A DNA stretch of 43,420 bases from Campylobacteraceae bacterium (GTDB lineage: Bacteria > Campylobacterota > Campylobacteria > Campylobacterales > Sulfurospirillaceae). The notes under the pieces were generated by a model. That model searched no databases. It saw only the letters and a list, made by a program, of their open reading frames with translations, and was not told where the DNA came from. The DNA is taken from assembly GCA_027050775.1 (NCBI GenBank), contig JALUBH010000027.1:207640-251059 (forward strand), in the 5' to 3' direction. Made by a program: the position numbers and the translations under genes. Shown in pieces: positions 41,129 to 43,420 of this stretch (position 1 is the stretch's first letter; each line of letters opens with the position of its first letter).

Positions 41129-42284
41129 GACTTTCTTCTAAAATAGGCATAAATCTACTATCTTTATACAACATTAGGTGCACTCTGTGTAAACAAGGAC
41201 ACTCTTGGGATTTTGACCTTGATCTCTTTTTTTCATTTATCTGCAATGAAAGTTTTTCCATTTGTCTGATAAATTCACTTTTTGTAAAGTTTTTTCCAAC
41301 ATCTCTAAAGAGTTGCGCAGTCATCTTGGCTACAAAATAGCCCTCCAAAGAGATACAACTAAAGTCTTTTTTAGGATAGTATTTTCTCATAAGTTTTCTA
41401 TACTCTACAACTTGCACCTTATTTGAAGTCCAAGGCGATGGCACTACTTGGGAAAAAATTATATTTTTGGATTTATAATTCAGTGTCTTTAATAGTAATT
41501 TTGGATTTACAAAAGATAGTACACCAAAGTTTATATTTTTTCTAATTTTTGGATTTTTTCTTGCTCTTTTTATAAATTGGGCGACCGGCATTGTTGTACC
41601 AACTAAAATTATAACTTCAGGATTAGCCAAACTTATCTCATATAGGGCATTTTCAACCGAGAGGGTATTTCTCTTATAACTTCCTTCCTCAACAATTTTC
41701 AAATTTCTTTTATGAAGAGCTTCTCTTACACCCCTCAATCCGGATCTACCATAGCTGTCATTTTGATAAAAGACGGCTATCTTAGTGAACTTTTGTTTAT
41801 TAACAAAATAATTGATGAGTTTTTCCGTCTCCTCTTTGTAACTGACTCTAGCATTTAATATAAGTGGACTTTTGTTTTCTCTTAGGAACTCGGCACCGGA
41901 AAAGGGACCTAAAAATGGAATGTCATTTTTGATAGCGATTGGCAATATTGCCTTAGATATAGGAGTGCCGACCGTTCCAAAAAAAGCAAATATATCGTCC
42001 TTTTTTATAAAATTCAGTGCATTTTTTACTGCAAGTCTAGGCTCATATCTGTCATCTCTAGTCAAAACTTTGATAGATCTTCCGTACACACCTCCTTTTT
42101 TATTGATGCTTTGAAAGTATGCATTTGCACCCATATACATATCCTCTCCAAGGTCACTTTTATTTCCTGAAAAAGGAGCACTCATACCTAGCCTAATCTC
42201 ATTTCCGCTAAATCTTGCCTCATAATTGTATAGTAAAAAAATAATAATTAAAAAAACTGTTACGAAAGATAATATTTTATTCAT
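41118..42284 (-). CDS. LivK-like periplasmic ligand-binding protein linked to a histidine kinase
   Basis: 388-residue type I periplasmic binding protein with an N-terminal signal/anchor (about 4-20). Family stretches are IRLGMSAPFSGNKSDLGEDM, GGVYGRSIKVLTRDDRYEP, AFFGTVGTPISKAILPIA, FYQNDSYGRSGLRGVREAL and PEVIILVGTTMPVAQFIKRA. It resembles branched-chain amino acid/urea-type receptors. No permease or ATPase gene is near, while the kinase gene overlaps its end, so it likely presents a ligand to the kinase. Near the C-terminus ECPCLHRVHLMLYKD carries a Cys-Pro-Cys pair where most relatives have Gly-containing sequence. No clear SD is seen before the ATG. Confidence 0.85.
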   Translation of the reverse strand: MNKILSFVTVFLIIIFLLYNYEARFSGNEIRLGMSAPFSGNKSDLGEDMYMGANAYFQSINKKGGVYGRSIKVLTRDDRYEPRLAVKNALNFIKKDDIFAFFGTVGTPISKAILPIAIKNDIPFLGPFSGAEFLRENKSPLILNARVSYKEETEKLINYFVNKQKFTKIAVFYQNDSYGRSGLRGVREALHKRNLKIVEEGSYKRNTLSVENALYEISLANPEVIILVGTTMPVAQFIKRARKNPKIRKNINFGVLSFVNPKLLLKTLNYKSKNIIFSQVVPSPWTSNKVQVVEYRKLMRKYYPKKDFSCISLEGYFVAKMTAQLFRDVGKNFTKSEFIRQMEKLSLQINEKKRSRSKSQECPCLHRVHLMLYKDSRFMPILEESHEK

Positions 42285-42355
42285 AAATAGTATAATAACA
42301 ATAAATCTTTATAAAAAAGCTGAATTTTGTAAAAAAAAGTTAACAAAGGCAAGAA

Positions 42356-42997
42356 TTGAAGTGCAAAATATGCAATAATGCAACCAGTATCATCAGTAAA
42401 GGCGATGACAATAAGATTTATGAATCTTGCCCTGTATGCCAAGCTATTATTTTAAGAAAAGATTTTATCATAAATGATACAGAAGAGAGAGCCCAATACG
42501 AAAATCACAATAACAGCTTTGAAAGCAAGGGTTATGTAGAGATGTTTGAGAAATTTTTAGACTATTTTTGGCAAAATTTAAACAAAAATGCAAAAAATGC
42601 ACTGGATTTTGGTTCTGGCCCGGGACCAGTCTTGGCTCAAATAATGAAAAATAGAGCTCTACATGTAGACATATATGATAAATTTTACCAACCAAAGAAG
42701 ATTTATTTGGATAAAAAATATGACTTAATAACCTCAACAGAGGTATTTGAACACTTACAAAACCCACTTGAAACTCTAATGTTTTTTAAAAAGCACTTAA
42801 AAGAACATGGGCTCATAGCTATAATGACACTATTTCATGATAACAACGAAGAGAACTTTTGGAAGTGGTGGTACAGAAGAGACCCCACACACATACTTTT
42901 CTACACTCCAAAAACATTTGAAGTGATGGCTGACATGTGTGGGCTTAAGATAATAAAGTGTGATAGCAGGAGGATTGTCGTCCTTACTTCTTCTTAA
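42356..42997 (+). CDS. Small SAM-dependent methyltransferase with N-terminal zinc ribbon
   Basis: 213-residue protein. Residues 1-30 form a probable four-Cys zinc site (CKIC and CPVC). The Rossmann part has motif I ALDFGSGPGPVLAQIM, the acidic second strand end VDIYDKFY, the YDLITSTEVFEHLQNP stretch and HGLIAIMTLFHDN. The start is TTG with AAAGG 6 bases before it; no ATG exists before the zinc site, so TTG is likely correct. The 3' end overlaps the convergent cytochrome gene by 14 bases. The methyl acceptor is unknown; similar zinc domains occur in C-methyltransferases. Confidence 0.83.
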   Translation: MKCKICNNATSIISKGDDNKIYESCPVCQAIILRKDFIINDTEERAQYENHNNSFESKGYVEMFEKFLDYFWQNLNKNAKNALDFGSGPGPVLAQIMKNRALHVDIYDKFYQPKKIYLDKKYDLITSTEVFEHLQNPLETLMFFKKHLKEHGLIAIMTLFHDNNEENFWKWWYRRDPTHILFYTPKTFEVMADMCGLKIIKCDSRRIVVLTSS

Positions 42998-43289
42998 GTG
43001 TTGGTATATACTTTGCCAAAATCTTGATTTGTTTTTCATTTAATCTAGAAGCTTGACCTTTCATAATACCTTTCATGGCTCCGCCAAATGTACCGGCTTT
43101 GTAACCATTTAATGCTGATTCTATCTTACCTGATTTCCAAGTATTGATCACTTCCGACCTGCCTAATGCTTTTTTTTGTGCATTTGCACCATGACATCCT
43201 GCACACTGCTTAAATAGTGTAGCTCCGTTATCTGCCGCCATAGCATTTAGGGCAAAAACTGCCAATGCTGCTAAAAGTACCTTCTTCAT
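42984..43289 (-). CDS. Periplasmic cytochrome c553-like monoheme protein
   Basis: 101-residue electron carrier with a signal peptide (cut after NAMA). Heme site CAGCH is followed by GANAQKKALGRSEVI, a Gly-rich turn and GGAMKGIMKGQASRLNEKQI, where a Met is the sixth heme ligand. It is related to the 85-residue cytochrome of the reductase operon and is probably the general soluble donor. SD TAGGAG; own promoter at 43313-43341. Confidence 0.9.
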   Translation of the reverse strand: MKKVLLAALAVFALNAMAADNGATLFKQCAGCHGANAQKKALGRSEVINTWKSGKIESALNGYKAGTFGGAMKGIMKGQASRLNEKQIKILAKYIPTLKKK

Positions 43290-43312
43290 TTTAAACTCCT
43301 ACTAATAAATTT

Positions 43313-43341
43313 TGTATAATTACACATAAAGAGATAAGCAA
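43313..43341 (-). promoter_or_regulatory. Sigma70-like promoter of the c553-like gene
   Basis: Minus strand TTGCTT (43336-43341), 17 bases, TATACA (43313-43318), giving a short leader before the ATG at 43289. Confidence 0.55.
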
Positions 43342-43366
43342 GATGATCACATTTTTTTTAGATCGA

Positions 43367-43414
43367 TGATAGAACTTTTAATAAAGTTTTATTAAATCTC
43401 CAAGGAGTCTATCA
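43367..43414. other. Nested inverted repeats at the right edge
   Basis: TGATAGA (43367-43373) and TCTATCA (43408-43414) enclose two further palindromes: TTTAATAAA/TTTATTAAA (43377-43396) and CTCC/GGAG (43398-43407). AAGGAG at 43402-43407 stands 8 bases before a TTG at 43416, so a + strand gene may start at the very edge and this could be its control region. Nothing else is recognisable in 43342-43420. Confidence 0.3.
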
Positions 43415-43420
43415 CTTGCT

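Overview
The window is compact, AT-rich bacterial DNA with no rRNA, tRNA, CRISPR array or insertion sequence that I can see. It fits a free-living, respiratory member of the Campylobacterota (a Sulfurimonas/Sulfurospirillum/Arcobacter-like lineage; genus not resolved). The support is a desulforubrerythrin of the Campylobacter type, a TorA-like reductase with a small monoheme cytochrome arranged as in Campylobacter, c553-like cytochromes, EI24 and TSUP membrane proteins, and many SD-led overlapping genes.

Region 1 (1-4626, + strand): a CHASE2-type class III adenylate cyclase, followed after 14 bases by one protein that joins a class II cyclic-nucleotide phosphodiesterase (metallo-beta-lactamase fold), a GAF domain and an HD-GYP c-di-GMP phosphodiesterase. 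Region 2 (4630-21163, - strand): a DUF4010/MgtC membrane protein, a histidine kinase/OmpR-type regulator pair, a TorA-like S-/N-oxide reductase with its cytochrome, and a TetR-led operon (TetR, TolC, adaptor, RND pump, EI24 protein, amino-acid permease, 67-aa unknown, rhodanese, TauE-like exporter). An 11-bp tandem repeat next to a -10 box precedes the TorA-like gene, as expected for an OmpR-type regulator. Region 3 (21215-22178): a CDF metal exporter with a probable metalloregulator operator.

Region 4 (22238-32501) is a respiratory module and its regulators. A molybdenum enzyme of the tetrathionate/selenate/arsenate reductase group is encoded in the order Fe-S subunit, NrfD-type membrane anchor, catalytic subunit. 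It is followed by an intercistronic RNA hairpin, two small secreted PepSY-like proteins that both end in Gly-Cys, and a monoheme cytochrome. Divergent from it is a PhnD-like binding protein, histidine kinase and sigma54 activator, effectively a TtrS-type sensor split into separate proteins. A GG-N10-GC sigma54 promoter and a 20-bp inverted repeat lie in the shared intergenic region. I consider this whole module, with the Gly-Cys-tailed proteins, the most interesting part of the window, together with the cyclase/phosphodiesterase pair.

Region 5 (32575-37145): periplasmic copper oxidase and outer-membrane protein (copAB) and an arsRCB operon with a palindromic operator that shares a 14-bp core with the CDF promoter. 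Region 6 (37206-43420): desulforubrerythrin with a near-consensus sigma70 promoter, a PII protein, a periplasmic cyclophilin, a second binding-protein/kinase/regulator set (LivK-like), a small methyltransferase and a c553-like cytochrome. There is no gene-free stretch longer than about 180 bases. All functional assignments rest on motif recognition by reading; no database search was possible.
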